DNA of 64,000 bases from Clostridiaceae bacterium Marseille-Q3526 (GCA_018223375.1 JAGTTS010000002.1:124001-188000), one strand, 5' to 3'; positions 22,905 to 31,295 are shown, numbered from the stretch's first letter. The notes: a model not told the origin generated them from the sequence alone. Numbers and translations: made by a program.

Positions 22905-25010
22905 ATGGCCAAAGCTTTATATATTGCGGAGAAACCAAGCGTCGCCCAGGAGTTTGCCCGCGCTCTGAAAATTTCCGGGCGCCGGGCTGACGGCTATATT
23001 GAGTCCGAGACAGCGGTGGTGACCTGGTGTGTCGGACACCTGGTGACCATGAGCTACCCGGAGGAGTATGACGCCAGGTATAAAAAGTGGCGTCTGGATA
23101 CGCTTCCGTTTCTCCCGAAGGATTTTAAATATCAGGTGATTGACGGCGTAAAGAAACAGTATAAAATTGTGAGCTCGCTTTTGAAACGAAGCGATATCGA
23201 CACCATTTATGTGTGCACCGACTCCGGACGGGAGGGAGAGTACATTTACCGTCTGGTAGCCCAGATGGCGGGTGTAAAGGGAAAGCAGGAAAAGAGAGTC
23301 TGGATTGATTCCCAGACAGAGGAGGAGATTCTGCGTGGAATCAGGGAAGCGAAAAGCCTGAGCGAGTACGATAATCTGGCTGCCTCCGCTTATTTGAGAG
23401 CCAAAGAGGACTATCTTATGGGCATCAATTTTTCCAGGGCCCTGACACTGAAATACGGCCCCGCCATTGCAAATTTTATGGGAAGCAAGTGGACGGTGGT
23501 ATCGGTAGGCCGTGTGATGACCTGCGTGCTTGGAATGGCAGTCAGGAGAGAGCGGGAGATTCGAAGCTTTGTGAAGACCCCCTTTTACCGGGTCATTGGA
23601 ACCTTTCAGCAGGACGGAATGGATTTCCAGGCGGAGTGGAAGGCCGCAGAAGGCTCAAGGTATTTCCAGTCCCCTGCGCTCTACCGGGATAATGGCTTTA
23701 AGGAGAGAGAGAAGGCGGAGGAGCTGATCCGTTTTCTATCAGAGAAGCCGCCCATGTCAGGAACGGTACTCTCAGTGGAAAAGAAGAAGGAGACGAAAAA
23801 TCCGCCTCTTCTCTACAACCTGGCGGAGCTTCAGAACGACTGCTCAAAGCTGTTTAAGATCAGCCCGGATCAGACTCTTAAAGTAGTGCAGGAGCTGTAT
23901 GAGAAAAAGCTGGTAACCTACCCGAGAACAGACGCCAGGGTGCTGTCCTCTGCTGTGGCGAAGGAGATTGCAAAGAATATTTCCGGCTTGAGAGGATTCC
24001 AGCCCTGCGCCGCCTTTGCGGAGGAAGTCCTGGCAGGGGGAACGTGGAAAACCATTGGAAAAACCAGATATGTAAATGATAAGCAGATTACCGATCACTA
24101 CGCCATCGTGCCCACCGGACAGGGAATGGGAGCTTTAAGATCCCTCTCGCCGCTGAACGCTAAAGTGTATGAAAGGATTGTCAGACGCTTCCTGAGCATT
24201 TTTTATCCGGCTGCAGTCTACAGAAAGTATTCGGTGGAGCTGCTCTCACAGACAGAGCATTTCTTCGCCAGCTTTAAGCTGCTGAAGGAGCCGGGATACC
24301 TGAAGGTGTCCGACGTCTCCCGCGCTGGGAAAAACGACGGGGCGGAGGAAGCCGGAAAGGAAAAGCAGCCGCAGGCAGCAGAATCGGACGCGGAGAGCCG
24401 GGAAAAAGAAGGCTCTCAGGAGACGGTCATTGGAAACGGAGCCTTTGCACAGATGTTAGAAGGCCTGAAGAAGGGAACGGTTCTGGAGCTTAAATCGCTT
24501 TCTGTGAAGGAGGGGGAGACCTCCCCGCCTAAGCGGTACACTTCCGGTTCCATGATTCTGGCCATGGAAAATGCGGGACAGCTGATTGAGGACGAGGAGC
24601 TGAGAGCCCAGATCAAGGGCAGCGGAATCGGAACCAGCGCCACCAGGGCGGAGATTTTGAAAAAGCTGATGAGCATTCACTATCTGTCCCTGAATGCCAA
24701 AACACAGGTTATTACGCCTACGCTTCTGGGCGAGCTGATCTATGAGGTGGTGCAGGCTTCTATCCGCCAGCTTTTGAATCCTGAGCTGACAGCCAGCTGG
24801 GAAAAGGGGCTGACCTATGTGGCAGAGGGAAGCATCACAGAGGCAGAGTACATGGAAAAGCTGGAACGGTTTGTGGCAGGCAGAACCTACGCGGCCGTCC
24901 ACATGGCCAATCAGGCGGGACTGCGCCGCCAGTTTGAGCTGGCCGCCCAAAATTATAAAACAGGCAGTACAAAAAAGGCTGCCTATGCTGGAAAAGGAGA
25001 GAAAAAATAA
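22905..25010 (+). CDS. topB: DNA topoisomerase III (type IA)
   Basis: The 701-residue protein begins with the TOPRIM domain (YIAEKPSVAQEFARAL, CTDSGREGEYIYRL). It carries the active-site Tyr in VTYPRTDARVLS, and later GIGTSATRAEILKKL of the type IA core. It relaxes and unlinks single-stranded or nicked DNA by cutting one strand. There is no C-terminal zinc finger. A hydrophilic insert of about 45 residues, rich in Glu, Lys, Ala and Ser (about 466-510), interrupts the core before GAFAQMLEGLKKG. The stop overlaps the next start by one base (TAATG). Confidence 0.93.
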   Translation: MAKALYIAEKPSVAQEFARALKISGRRADGYIESETAVVTWCVGHLVTMSYPEEYDARYKKWRLDTLPFLPKDFKYQVIDGVKKQYKIVSSLLKRSDIDTIYVCTDSGREGEYIYRLVAQMAGVKGKQEKRVWIDSQTEEEILRGIREAKSLSEYDNLAASAYLRAKEDYLMGINFSRALTLKYGPAIANFMGSKWTVVSVGRVMTCVLGMAVRREREIRSFVKTPFYRVIGTFQQDGMDFQAEWKAAEGSRYFQSPALYRDNGFKEREKAEELIRFLSEKPPMSGTVLSVEKKKETKNPPLLYNLAELQNDCSKLFKISPDQTLKVVQELYEKKLVTYPRTDARVLSSAVAKEIAKNISGLRGFQPCAAFAEEVLAGGTWKTIGKTRYVNDKQITDHYAIVPTGQGMGALRSLSPLNAKVYERIVRRFLSIFYPAAVYRKYSVELLSQTEHFFASFKLLKEPGYLKVSDVSRAGKNDGAEEAGKEKQPQAAESDAESREKEGSQETVIGNGAFAQMLEGLKKGTVLELKSLSVKEGETSPPKRYTSGSMILAMENAGQLIEDEELRAQIKGSGIGTSATRAEILKKLMSIHYLSLNAKTQVITPTLLGELIYEVVQASIRQLLNPELTASWEKGLTYVAEGSITEAEYMEKLERFVAGRTYAAVHMANQAGLRRQFELAAQNYKTGSTKKAAYAGKGEKK

Positions 25011-25690
25011 TGAAAAAACAGGATATGAAAATTGAGAAGCTCTACGACCTGACTCATACCATGGCAGGCGAATATTTGTCAGGCTTTGAGTATCCATGGG
25101 AAGCTCTGGAAGGAATCAGCGCCTTTCTGACAGAGCTTGGGAATACTCTTCCTGAAGAGGAGTTTGAGAAGAGGGGAGAGAATATCTGGATTCATAAGGA
25201 AGCCAAGGTGGCTCCCACTGCCTTTTTAAACGGTCCTCTGATTGTGTGCAGGGGAGCGGAGATCCGCCACTGCGCCTTTGTCCGCGGAAGCGCTCTGGTA
25301 GGAGAGGGCGCCGTAGTGGGCAATTCCACAGAGCTTAAGAACGTCATTCTCTTCGATAAGGTTCAGGTTCCCCACTACAATTATGTGGGAGACTCTATTT
25401 TGGGATATAAGTCCCACATGGGAGCAGGCTCCATTACCTCCAACGTCAAATCCGATAAACTGTTAGTCAAAATCCACGGAGAGGACGGAGAGATTGAGAC
25501 CGGAAGAAAGAAGGTAGGCGCCATGCTGGGAGACCAGGTGGAGGTGGGCTGCGGCTCTGTGCTGAATCCTGGAACGGTCATTGGACGGGAATCCAATATC
25601 TACCCTCTGTCCAGCGTGAGAGGCTGCGTCAGTGAAAAATCCATCTACAAGAGACTGGGAGAGGTGGCAGAAAAAAAGGAAGAGCGGTAA
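25010..25690 (+). CDS. Left-handed beta-helix (hexapeptide) protein, GlmU C-terminal-like
   Basis: The 226-residue protein has a short helical N-terminus (LYDLTHTMAGEYLSGF) and then a long beta-helix of hexapeptide turns (IWIHKEAKVAPTAFL to VGNSTELKNVILFDKV). It resembles the acyltransferase half of GlmU without the nucleotidyltransferase half, including VPHYNYVGDSILG and MGAGSITSNVKSD. The GlmU-like His and Asn suggest transfer of an acetyl group to a sugar or sugar nucleotide, but the substrate is unknown. Translation is coupled to topB through TAATG. Confidence 0.8.
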   Translation: MKKQDMKIEKLYDLTHTMAGEYLSGFEYPWEALEGISAFLTELGNTLPEEEFEKRGENIWIHKEAKVAPTAFLNGPLIVCRGAEIRHCAFVRGSALVGEGAVVGNSTELKNVILFDKVQVPHYNYVGDSILGYKSHMGAGSITSNVKSDKLLVKIHGEDGEIETGRKKVGAMLGDQVEVGCGSVLNPGTVIGRESNIYPLSSVRGCVSEKSIYKRLGEVAEKKEER

Positions 25691-25716
25691 AAAACGCCCT
25701 TCCAGGCCTGAGCTTC

Positions 25717-26346
25717 CTATTTCGTTCCGAAAATCCGGTCGCCTGCATCGCCCAGACCAGGGCAGATGTAGGCGTTTTCATTTAAGCAGCGATCTACATG
25801 TCCCACATAAATCTGGATGTCTGGGTGGGCTTCGTGAAGCCTTTTCAGTCCCTCCGGAGCGGCGATGATAGCCATAAATTTAATGCTCTTGCCTCCGTGC
25901 TGCTTGATAAAGTCTACCGCCTCCACAGCAGAACCGCCGGTAGCCAGCATGGGATCGGTTACCACGATGATTCTCTGGTCGATAGGGCTTGGGAGCTTGC
26001 AGTAGTACTCGTGGGGCTCGTGAGTCACCTCGTCGCGGTAGAGGCCGATATGGCCTACCTTGGCGGAGGGAACGAGAGCCAGAATACCATTTACCATACC
26101 AAGACCAGCCCTGAGAATCGGGACAACAGCCAGTTTTTTGCCGGCTAAGAACGGGGTCATGCAGGTCTCGATGGGGGTTTCTACCTCCACCTCCTCCAGA
26201 GGCAGATCCCGCAGGGCTTCATAGCCCATAAGCATGGCGATCTCCTCGATCAGGGAGCGGAATTCATTGGTTCCGGTCTCCTTCTTTCTTAAGATAGAAA
26301 TTTTGTGCTGAATCAGCGGGTGAGTGAAAATCGTTACGTTTTCCAT
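25717..26346 (-). CDS. upp: Uracil phosphoribosyltransferase
   Basis: A 209-residue enzyme that makes UMP from uracil and PRPP. It matches Upp along its length: THPLIQHKISILR at the start, LMGYEALRDLPLEEVEVETP, PILRAGLGMVNG, the PRPP loop VVTDPMLATGGSA, and the C-terminal PGLGDAGDRIFGT for uracil. It is convergent with the hexapeptide gene (26 bases between) and lies 24 bases behind the lipoprotein gene, with AAGGAG before its ATG. It complements the purine salvage genes upstream. Confidence 0.96.
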   Translation of the reverse strand: MENVTIFTHPLIQHKISILRKKETGTNEFRSLIEEIAMLMGYEALRDLPLEEVEVETPIETCMTPFLAGKKLAVVPILRAGLGMVNGILALVPSAKVGHIGLYRDEVTHEPHEYYCKLPSPIDQRIIVVTDPMLATGGSAVEAVDFIKQHGGKSIKFMAIIAAPEGLKRLHEAHPDIQIYVGHVDRCLNENAYICPGLGDAGDRIFGTK

Positions 26347-26370
26347 GGATGAAATCTCCTTTATTTTTCT

Positions 26371-27174
26371 CTATTTGTTATCCGGAACATATTTGATGAG
26401 GGCGTAATCTCCCAGCTCGTGGCTGACAGGCACAGACACAAAGATTGTACCCTGGCGTTCAAAGCTGCAGTACTCCGGGAAAGCGCCTGTTTCAGAAAAA
26501 TCGGCTTCTGCCAGCTTCTTATAGTAATAATCAGTATCCCGTCCCGCGCCGTTTATATACGCCCGGACAGCAGTCTCGTCTCCTTTGGGAGCCTCTGCAA
26601 ACACATAGTCCCCTGACGCCAGATAGCCGGCGACTGTGTAGGCATCCGCATAGTCGGACAGCTGCAGATTCCTTCCCTCCTCCAGATCAATGGTATTGGA
26701 GTAGAAAATCCGTTCGGTGTCAGCGCCCTTTTTCAATTCCCCTTTATAGGACAGCACAAGACGCTTCAGGTTGGAAGATTCCACAGAAGCAGACACAGTG
26801 AGGGAAGCGCCCTCTGCAGGAAGCCCCTTTGCCCTGGCAGCAGAAACGGCATTCTCTTTAATCAGCTGATTGATCTTTTCCTGCAGCTCCTGATCCGACA
26901 GACTGGAGAGGACAGGGTACTGAATGGAAACGCCGCCGTCTGTGTAGGTTTCCATGGAAATATCCACAGAATATTTATGTTCTGTTTCTGAGGAAGACTC
27001 TGTATGCTCCGTATCCAGCTGGATGGGTTCCTTGGAAGGTTCCTTCTCTGACTGGTTTTCCGTCTCGGCAGCTGTGGTGTGGAGCGTGGATAAATCGATG
27101 GTTTCCTTCTTCCGGCAGCCGGTTACTGCCATAGCGAGCAGAAGGGCTGCAAGGAACAGTGTTTTTCTACGCAT
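26371..27174 (-). CDS. Secreted lipoprotein with DUF3298/RsiV-like domain
   Basis: The 267-residue protein has a lipoprotein signal with lipobox VTGC (Cys near 20) and a Ser/Thr/Glu-rich linker to about residue 65. A DUF4163/DUF3298-like domain follows (SVDISMETYTDGGVSIQYPVL..., then a C-terminal half with YCSFERQGTIFVSVPVSHEL). Domains of this kind occur in RsiV and PdaC and may bind cell-wall material. It is lipid-anchored outside the membrane. It precedes upp on the same strand; a shared transcript is likely, a shared function is not evident. Confidence 0.75.
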   Translation of the reverse strand: MRRKTLFLAALLLAMAVTGCRKKETIDLSTLHTTAAETENQSEKEPSKEPIQLDTEHTESSSETEHKYSVDISMETYTDGGVSIQYPVLSSLSDQELQEKINQLIKENAVSAARAKGLPAEGASLTVSASVESSNLKRLVLSYKGELKKGADTERIFYSNTIDLEEGRNLQLSDYADAYTVAGYLASGDYVFAEAPKGDETAVRAYINGAGRDTDYYYKKLAEADFSETGAFPEYCSFERQGTIFVSVPVSHELGDYALIKYVPDNK

Positions 27175-27334
27175 GGTAGTTCCTCCTATGCAATGAATTC
27201 ATGTAATAAGCCCATTATACAATATCTTCCTGTAAAATGTCAGAAATTTTATATTAATATTTCTTAACTTTTTATAAGTATAGCTTCTAAAAACACTTCA
27301 GTTTTTATTACTGGCAATCAGAAGAGGGATGGTA

Positions 27335-27340
27335 TATAAT
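27335..27340 (+). promoter_or_regulatory. Likely -10 element before the purO-type gene
   Basis: TATAAT at 27335-27340. The -35 is poor (TGGCAA at 27312-27317). The leader of about 85 bases has no purine riboswitch signature that I can see. The rest of the 257-base gap to the lipoprotein gene holds AT-rich promoter-like DNA. Confidence 0.45.
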
Positions 27341-27431
27341 GAAATCAGCGCCAGTGTACGTTCGGTACTCTGATGCCGCAGAATATAAAAATGATGAACG
27401 GATTGAATAACCGTATAGGGAGGACGAAAAG

Positions 27432-28148
27432 GTGAATAAGATCTCGCTTTCTGAGGAACTGAAGAACAATGCGTACCCTGGAAGAGGCATTGTCATTGGA
27501 AGGAGCGCCGACGGCACGAAGGCAGTGGCCGCCTATTTCATCATGGGAAGAAGTGAAAACAGCAGAAATCGTGTGTTTGTGGAGGAGGGAGACGGAATCC
27601 GCACGCAGGCCTTTGATCCGTCCAAGCTTACGGATCCCAGCCTGATTATCTATGCTCCAGTAAGGGTGCTGGGAAATAAAACTATTGTAACCAATGGAGA
27701 TCAGACGGATACCATTTATGAGGGAATGGATCGTCAGCTCACCTTTGAGCAGTCTTTAAGAAGCAGAGAATTTGAGCCGGATGCGCCTAACTATACGCCT
27801 AGGATTTCCGGTATCATGCATATTGAAAACGGCAGCTACAACTTTGCCATGTCTATCTTAAAAAGTGACAGCGGATGTCCTGATTCCTGTTTAAGATACA
27901 CCTATGCCTATGAAAAGCCTCTGGCTGGAGAGGGAAGATTTATTCATACCTATATGCACGATGGAAATCCGCTTCCGAGCTTTGAGGGAGAGCCGAAGCT
28001 GGTGGATATTCCAGATGATATGGAAGCTTTTGCAGCCATGCTTTGGGAGAGCTTGAACCCTGATAATAAGGTATCCCTGTTTGTACGTTACATTGACATT
28101 GCTACAGGAGAAAAGCAGACAAAGATTATCAATAAAAACATGAAATAA
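27432..28148 (+). CDS. purO: IMP cyclohydrolase, PurO type
   Basis: A 238-residue protein starting at GTG 27432 behind GGGAGGACG. It matches the PF07826-type IMP cyclohydrolase first known from archaea: YPGRGIVIGRS, AYFIMGRSENSRNRVF, TNGDQTDTIYEG, YTPRISGIMHIENG and RYTYAYEKPLAGEGRFIHTY. It closes the ring of FAICAR to give IMP, the last step of purine synthesis. The next gene encodes the formyltransferase that makes FAICAR. In most bacteria both steps sit on one bifunctional PurH chain; here they are split between two unrelated folds. Confidence 0.9.
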   Translation: MNKISLSEELKNNAYPGRGIVIGRSADGTKAVAAYFIMGRSENSRNRVFVEEGDGIRTQAFDPSKLTDPSLIIYAPVRVLGNKTIVTNGDQTDTIYEGMDRQLTFEQSLRSREFEPDAPNYTPRISGIMHIENGSYNFAMSILKSDSGCPDSCLRYTYAYEKPLAGEGRFIHTYMHDGNPLPSFEGEPKLVDIPDDMEAFAAMLWESLNPDNKVSLFVRYIDIATGEKQTKIINKNMK

Positions 28149-28182
28149 TCAGAAAGAGAAAAACAGAAAAGAGGCAGGACAC

Positions 28183-29361
28183 ATGAACGAATTAGAGTTA
28201 AAGTATGGCTGTAACCCAAACCAGAAGCCGTCCAGGATTTTTATGGAAAATGGAAGCGAGCTTCCGATTAAGGTATTAAGCGGCCGCCCAGGCTACATTA
28301 ACTTTTTGGATGCGTTTAACGGATGGCAGCTGGTAAGCGAGCTTAAGAAGGCTACAGGCCTTCCGGCAGCTACTTCCTTTAAACACGTGTCTCCGGCAGG
28401 CGCCGCAGTAGGGCTTCCCATGGACGAAACCCTCAGAAAAATTTACTGGGTGGACGATATGGGAGAGCTTTCTCCAATTGCGTGCGCTTACGCAAGAGCC
28501 AGGGGCGCGGACAGAATGTCCTCCTTCGGCGATTTTATTGCCTTGTCAGACGTGTGCGATGCTGACACAGCGAAGCTGATTAAGAGAGAGGTTTCTGATG
28601 GTATTATCGCTCCTGGATATACAGAGGAAGCTCTGGCGATCTTAAAATCCAAAAAAAACGGAAACTACAATGTGATTGAGATTAACCAGGACTATCAGCC
28701 GGAGAAGCTGGAGCGCAAGCAGGTATACGGAATTACCTTTGAGCAGGGCAGAAATGAGCTGGATATCAATAAGGATATGTTTACCAATATTGTGACAGAG
28801 AATAAGGAGCTTCCGGACAGCGCGAAGATTGATATGGCAGTAGCCATGATCACCTTAAAATATACCCAGTCCAACTCAGTCTGCTATGTAAAGAACGGAC
28901 AGGCCATTGGAATCGGTGCAGGCCAGCAGTCCAGAGTCCACTGCACCAGGCTGGCAGGTCAGAAGGCAGACAACTGGTTCCTGCGTCAGGCTCCTCAGGT
29001 GCTGAATCTGAAATTTGTGGATGGAATCAAGAGAGCAGACAGAGACAACGCCATTGACGTCTATATTGGTGAGGAGCATATGGATGTGCTGGCAGAGGGA
29101 TCCTGGCAGAGAATTTTTAAAGAGAAGCCGCCTGTATTTTCCAGGGAGGAGAAGAGAGAGTGGCTTAACCAGATGCAGGATGTGACTCTGGGTTCCGACG
29201 CCTTTTTCCCATTTGGAGATAATATTGAGAGAGCTCATAAGAGCGGGGTAAAGTATATTGCCCAGCCAGGAGGATCTGTGCGGGATGACAATGTAATCGA
29301 GACCTGCAACAAATACGGTATGGTGATGGCATTTACAGGAATCCGTCTGTTCCATCACTAG
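28183..29361 (+). CDS. purH: Stand-alone AICAR formyltransferase (PurH transformylase domain)
   Basis: A 392-residue protein that equals only the C-terminal transformylase part of bifunctional PurH. It lacks the MGS-like cyclohydrolase domain. Landmarks include LKYGCNPNQKPSRI at the N-terminus, the catalytic KHVSPAGAAVG, ARARGADRMSSFGDFIALS, LKYTQSNSVCYVKNGQAIGIGAGQQSRVHCT, and the C-terminal PGGSVRDDNVIETCNKYGM. It transfers the formyl group of 10-formyl-THF to AICAR. It lies 34 bases behind the purO-type gene, so one transcript carries the last two steps of IMP formation. I use purH for the reaction, not for the usual fused protein. Confidence 0.92.
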   Translation: MNELELKYGCNPNQKPSRIFMENGSELPIKVLSGRPGYINFLDAFNGWQLVSELKKATGLPAATSFKHVSPAGAAVGLPMDETLRKIYWVDDMGELSPIACAYARARGADRMSSFGDFIALSDVCDADTAKLIKREVSDGIIAPGYTEEALAILKSKKNGNYNVIEINQDYQPEKLERKQVYGITFEQGRNELDINKDMFTNIVTENKELPDSAKIDMAVAMITLKYTQSNSVCYVKNGQAIGIGAGQQSRVHCTRLAGQKADNWFLRQAPQVLNLKFVDGIKRADRDNAIDVYIGEEHMDVLAEGSWQRIFKEKPPVFSREEKREWLNQMQDVTLGSDAFFPFGDNIERAHKSGVKYIAQPGGSVRDDNVIETCNKYGMVMAFTGIRLFHH

Positions 29362-29427
29362 AAATGAAGGGGAGCAGCAGGAGAAAAACAGCTCACGATA
29401 AAAGTTAATAACAGCTGGTAAAAGTTT

Positions 29428-29468
29428 CAGGGGCAGATGCGGATCAGATAAAGCCGCATCTGCCCCTG
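29428..29468 (+). terminator. Perfect 15-bp hairpin behind the purH-type gene
   Basis: CAGGGGCAGATGCGG and its exact complement flank an 11-base loop. Only a weak T-stretch (TCTGTCT) follows. It probably ends or protects the purO-purH mRNA. Confidence 0.6.
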
Positions 29469-29511
29469 TCTGTCTGCGAGAAGGCATATTCCTGTTAAAA
29501 AGAAAGAAAAA

Positions 29512-29548
29512 GGGATACTAACCCTTGCTGTGCAAAAATCAGTATCCC
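29512..29548 (-). terminator. Terminator of tRNA-Leu
   Basis: On the minus strand, GGGATACT pairs with AGTATCCC and TTTTTC follows. It lies 17 bases past the tRNA 3' end. Confidence 0.75.
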
Positions 29549-29565
29549 CTGCCCCTGCCAAGGAG

Positions 29566-29648
29566 TGCCGGCTGCGGGACTTGAACCCGCACGGTGTCGC
29601 CACCAAAGGATTTTGAGTCCTCCTCGTCTGCCATTCCGACAAGCCGGC
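29566..29648 (-). tRNA. tRNA-Leu (anticodon CAA)
   Basis: An 83-base class II tRNA on the minus strand. Acceptor GCCGGCT pairs with AGCCGGC, the anticodon loop is CTCAAAA (CAA), the variable arm is long (TGGTGGCGACACCG region), and the T-loop is TTCAAGT. CCA is not encoded. Confidence 0.95.
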
Positions 29649-29679
29649 TTCTATGCTTCAGAAGCTTAAAAACAAATTT

Positions 29680-29708
29680 ATTCTACCAAAATTCGGGAGA
29701 CTTTGCAA
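29680..29708 (-). promoter_or_regulatory. Promoter of tRNA-Leu
   Basis: Minus strand TTGCAA (29708-29703), 17 bases, TAGAAT (29685-29680). It stays intact next to the IS insertion. Confidence 0.75.
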
Positions 29709-29739
29709 CTGTTTTTTGAATTTTTTCGTTTTTTCCAGC

Positions 29740-29765
29740 ATCCTTTCTTCTTGAAAGAGAAAGCT
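29740..29765 (+). repeat. 26-bp direct repeat, left of the IS
   Basis: Begins ATCCTTTCTTCTTGAAAGAG and is exactly repeated at 30830-30855. It is itself nearly palindromic (CTTTCT...AGAAAG). Read as the target-site duplication of the element between the two copies. Confidence 0.85.
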
Positions 29766-30829
29766 TGTAGGTTTGTCAAACATTTGTTACACGGATTGTA
29801 AATATTCCTGAAGTACCTGATTGGGTGATTTCCATCCCAGTGGACGCATGGGAAAGCTGTTATAGTCTCTGCGGTTATATACTTTTAGCTGTGCTGCAAA
29901 GTCCTCAAAGGAATAGAACAGGTGGGTCGCATAGAAACGCTCATTATCCTTCCTGTGGCTTCGTTCCACCTTCCCGTTGTGGCGTGGGGTAAAGGGGCGG
30001 ATGAGTTTGTGGCGGATCCCGTGGAGTTCCAGATGTTTCTGGAACAGGGTAGGCTTTTCGTTGCGAGAGGTAAAACGGTTGGTAAACTCTGTGCCATTAT
30101 CAGTCTGAATGCATTCGATTGGACACGGGAAGGCCTTTACCAGATGTTCTACAAACTGGGCGGAAGAATAGGTGCTGTGCTCCTCAAATGCTTCCACAAA
30201 ACGCCAGCGGGAGTACTCGTCAATGGCCGTGTACTGGAAAAACTGTTTTCCAATGACCTGGGAATTTTTCAGGCAGGCAGAGGGAACAAATTTCACATCA
30301 ACCTGAATCCGCTGTCCGGGATAATCCATCGCTTCATAGGGCTTAGGGATGTACTTTGGATTGGGTGGATGTACCGCCATGATTCCTTGTTTTCTGAGAA
30401 AACGATAAAGTCCGGAAATGGAACGGGAATAGCCGCGCTGCCGTAGTTTTACCCAGAAAACAACTAAACCAGAGTGAGGATTTCTGCGTCGCATATGTCG
30501 GATTAGTTTGATTTCATCATCTGTATGCTGATTGGGATGGGAATGAGGTCTGCGGGAGCGTTCGCGGAGGGAGTCCCAGGAGCCGTCATAGCGTCGTTTC
30601 CAGCGGTAAATGTACTGCCGGTTCGTTTTATATTTGATGGCAGCTTTGGTAACACCAAATTTTTCAGCATATTGAATCAGAGATAGACGATACCTCATAT
30701 CTTGTGTTATAGTAGACATAGCAGAGAACTCCTTTATGTGATTTTTGTTGTGGTGACTAAAATATAACACAAAGGCAGCGTCTCTGCTTTTTAAATATTC
30801 AGTTGTAACACATGTATTGTAATCCTACA
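29766..30829 (-). mobile_element. Complete 1064-bp insertion sequence, IS481-like, with long target duplication
   Basis: The element lies between two exact 26-bp direct repeats. Its ends are inverted repeats starting TGTAGG; 20 of the first 26 positions agree, including ACAT and TGTTACA blocks. A single transposase gene fills it on the minus strand. The TGT ends and protein size fit IS481, but IS481 duplications are normally about 4-15 bp; 24-29 bp is known for the IS1202 group. The element sits between the divergent promoters of tRNA-Leu and the zf-HC2 gene and spares both. Exact repeats and an open transposase frame suggest a recent, possibly active insertion. Confidence 0.85.
29787..30719 (-). 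CDS. DDE transposase, IS481-like
   Basis: The start is set at 30719 (MSTITQDMRYRLSLIQYAEKFG), where AAAGGAG lies upstream; the frame extends 17 codons further without a better signal. The 310-residue product has a helix-turn-helix (FGVTKAAIKYKTNRQYIYRW) and a basic stretch SRRPHSHPNQ. The rve/DDE core follows, with D in QRIQVDVKF, D in QTDNGTEFTN, and E in NGKVERSHRKDNERF. The stop lies inside the left inverted repeat. It is intact and may be functional. Confidence 0.92.
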   Translation of the reverse strand: MSTITQDMRYRLSLIQYAEKFGVTKAAIKYKTNRQYIYRWKRRYDGSWDSLRERSRRPHSHPNQHTDDEIKLIRHMRRRNPHSGLVVFWVKLRQRGYSRSISGLYRFLRKQGIMAVHPPNPKYIPKPYEAMDYPGQRIQVDVKFVPSACLKNSQVIGKQFFQYTAIDEYSRWRFVEAFEEHSTYSSAQFVEHLVKAFPCPIECIQTDNGTEFTNRFTSRNEKPTLFQKHLELHGIRHKLIRPFTPRHNGKVERSHRKDNERFYATHLFYSFEDFAAQLKVYNRRDYNSFPMRPLGWKSPNQVLQEYLQSV

Positions 30830-30855
30830 ATCCTTTCTTCTTGAAAGAGAAAGCT
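30830..30855 (+). repeat. 26-bp direct repeat, right of the IS
   Basis: Exact copy of 29740-29765. Base 30856 (T) also matches the first base of the IS, so by eye the repeat appears 27 long. Confidence 0.85.
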
Positions 30856-30859
30856 TCCC

Positions 30860-30888
30860 TTGAAAAACACCTCTTCTTATTGTATGAT
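30860..30888 (+). promoter_or_regulatory. Promoter of the zf-HC2/polA operon
   Basis: TTGAAA (30860-30865), 17 bases, TATGAT (30883-30888). It begins 4 bases after the right direct repeat of the IS. Confidence 0.7.
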
Positions 30889-30931
30889 AAGAAAAGATTT
30901 TTACGCGCGCAGATGGGAAAGGAGGGGGCCT

Positions 30932-31267
30932 ATGACCTGTCAGGAAGCGGAGCGTCTGGTGACGCCCTATATCAGGGACGAGCTGGCTGGCGACGAGCTG
31001 GAGGCCTTTTTAAATCATATTGACGAGTGCCCCAACTGCCGGGAGGAGCTGGAGATTTATTTTATGGTGGACGTGGGACTCAGGCAGCTGGATCACGATT
31101 CGGGAACTTACGACATTGCCGGGGATTTGGAGCACAAGATTGAGGAATCCTATTTAAAGGTGAGCCATATGTGGATGTTCCGGATGTTTCACTATGCAGT
31201 CAACACGCTGGGCGTGATGGCAGTGATTGTCACAGCCCTTCTGCAGTTTCGGATTTGGTTCTATTGA
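30932..31267 (+). CDS. Membrane protein with N-terminal zf-HC2 (anti-sigma-like) zinc finger
   Basis: ATG 30932 follows AAAGGAGGGGG; the longer frame begins in the promoter. The 111-residue protein opens like an anti-sigma factor (MTCQEAERLVTPYIRDEL). It carries the HxxxCxxC site NHIDECPNC (about residues 29-37), a middle helix, and one membrane segment near the C-terminus (TLGVMAVIVTALLQFRIW). Such ZAS-type proteins often hold ECF sigma factors at the membrane, but no sigma factor gene is beside it. It lies 28 bases before polA and may be an orphan or have another role. Confidence 0.8.
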   Translation: MTCQEAERLVTPYIRDELAGDELEAFLNHIDECPNCREELEIYFMVDVGLRQLDHDSGTYDIAGDLEHKIEESYLKVSHMWMFRMFHYAVNTLGVMAVIVTALLQFRIWFY

Positions 31268-31295
31268 CAGTAAAAATGTGCAGGGAGACAGATAG

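Noticed and set aside
27341..27431. Small hairpin GTACG-TTCG-GTAC in the leader of the purO-type gene
   Set aside because: The stem is only four to five base pairs and has no recognisable regulatory partner.
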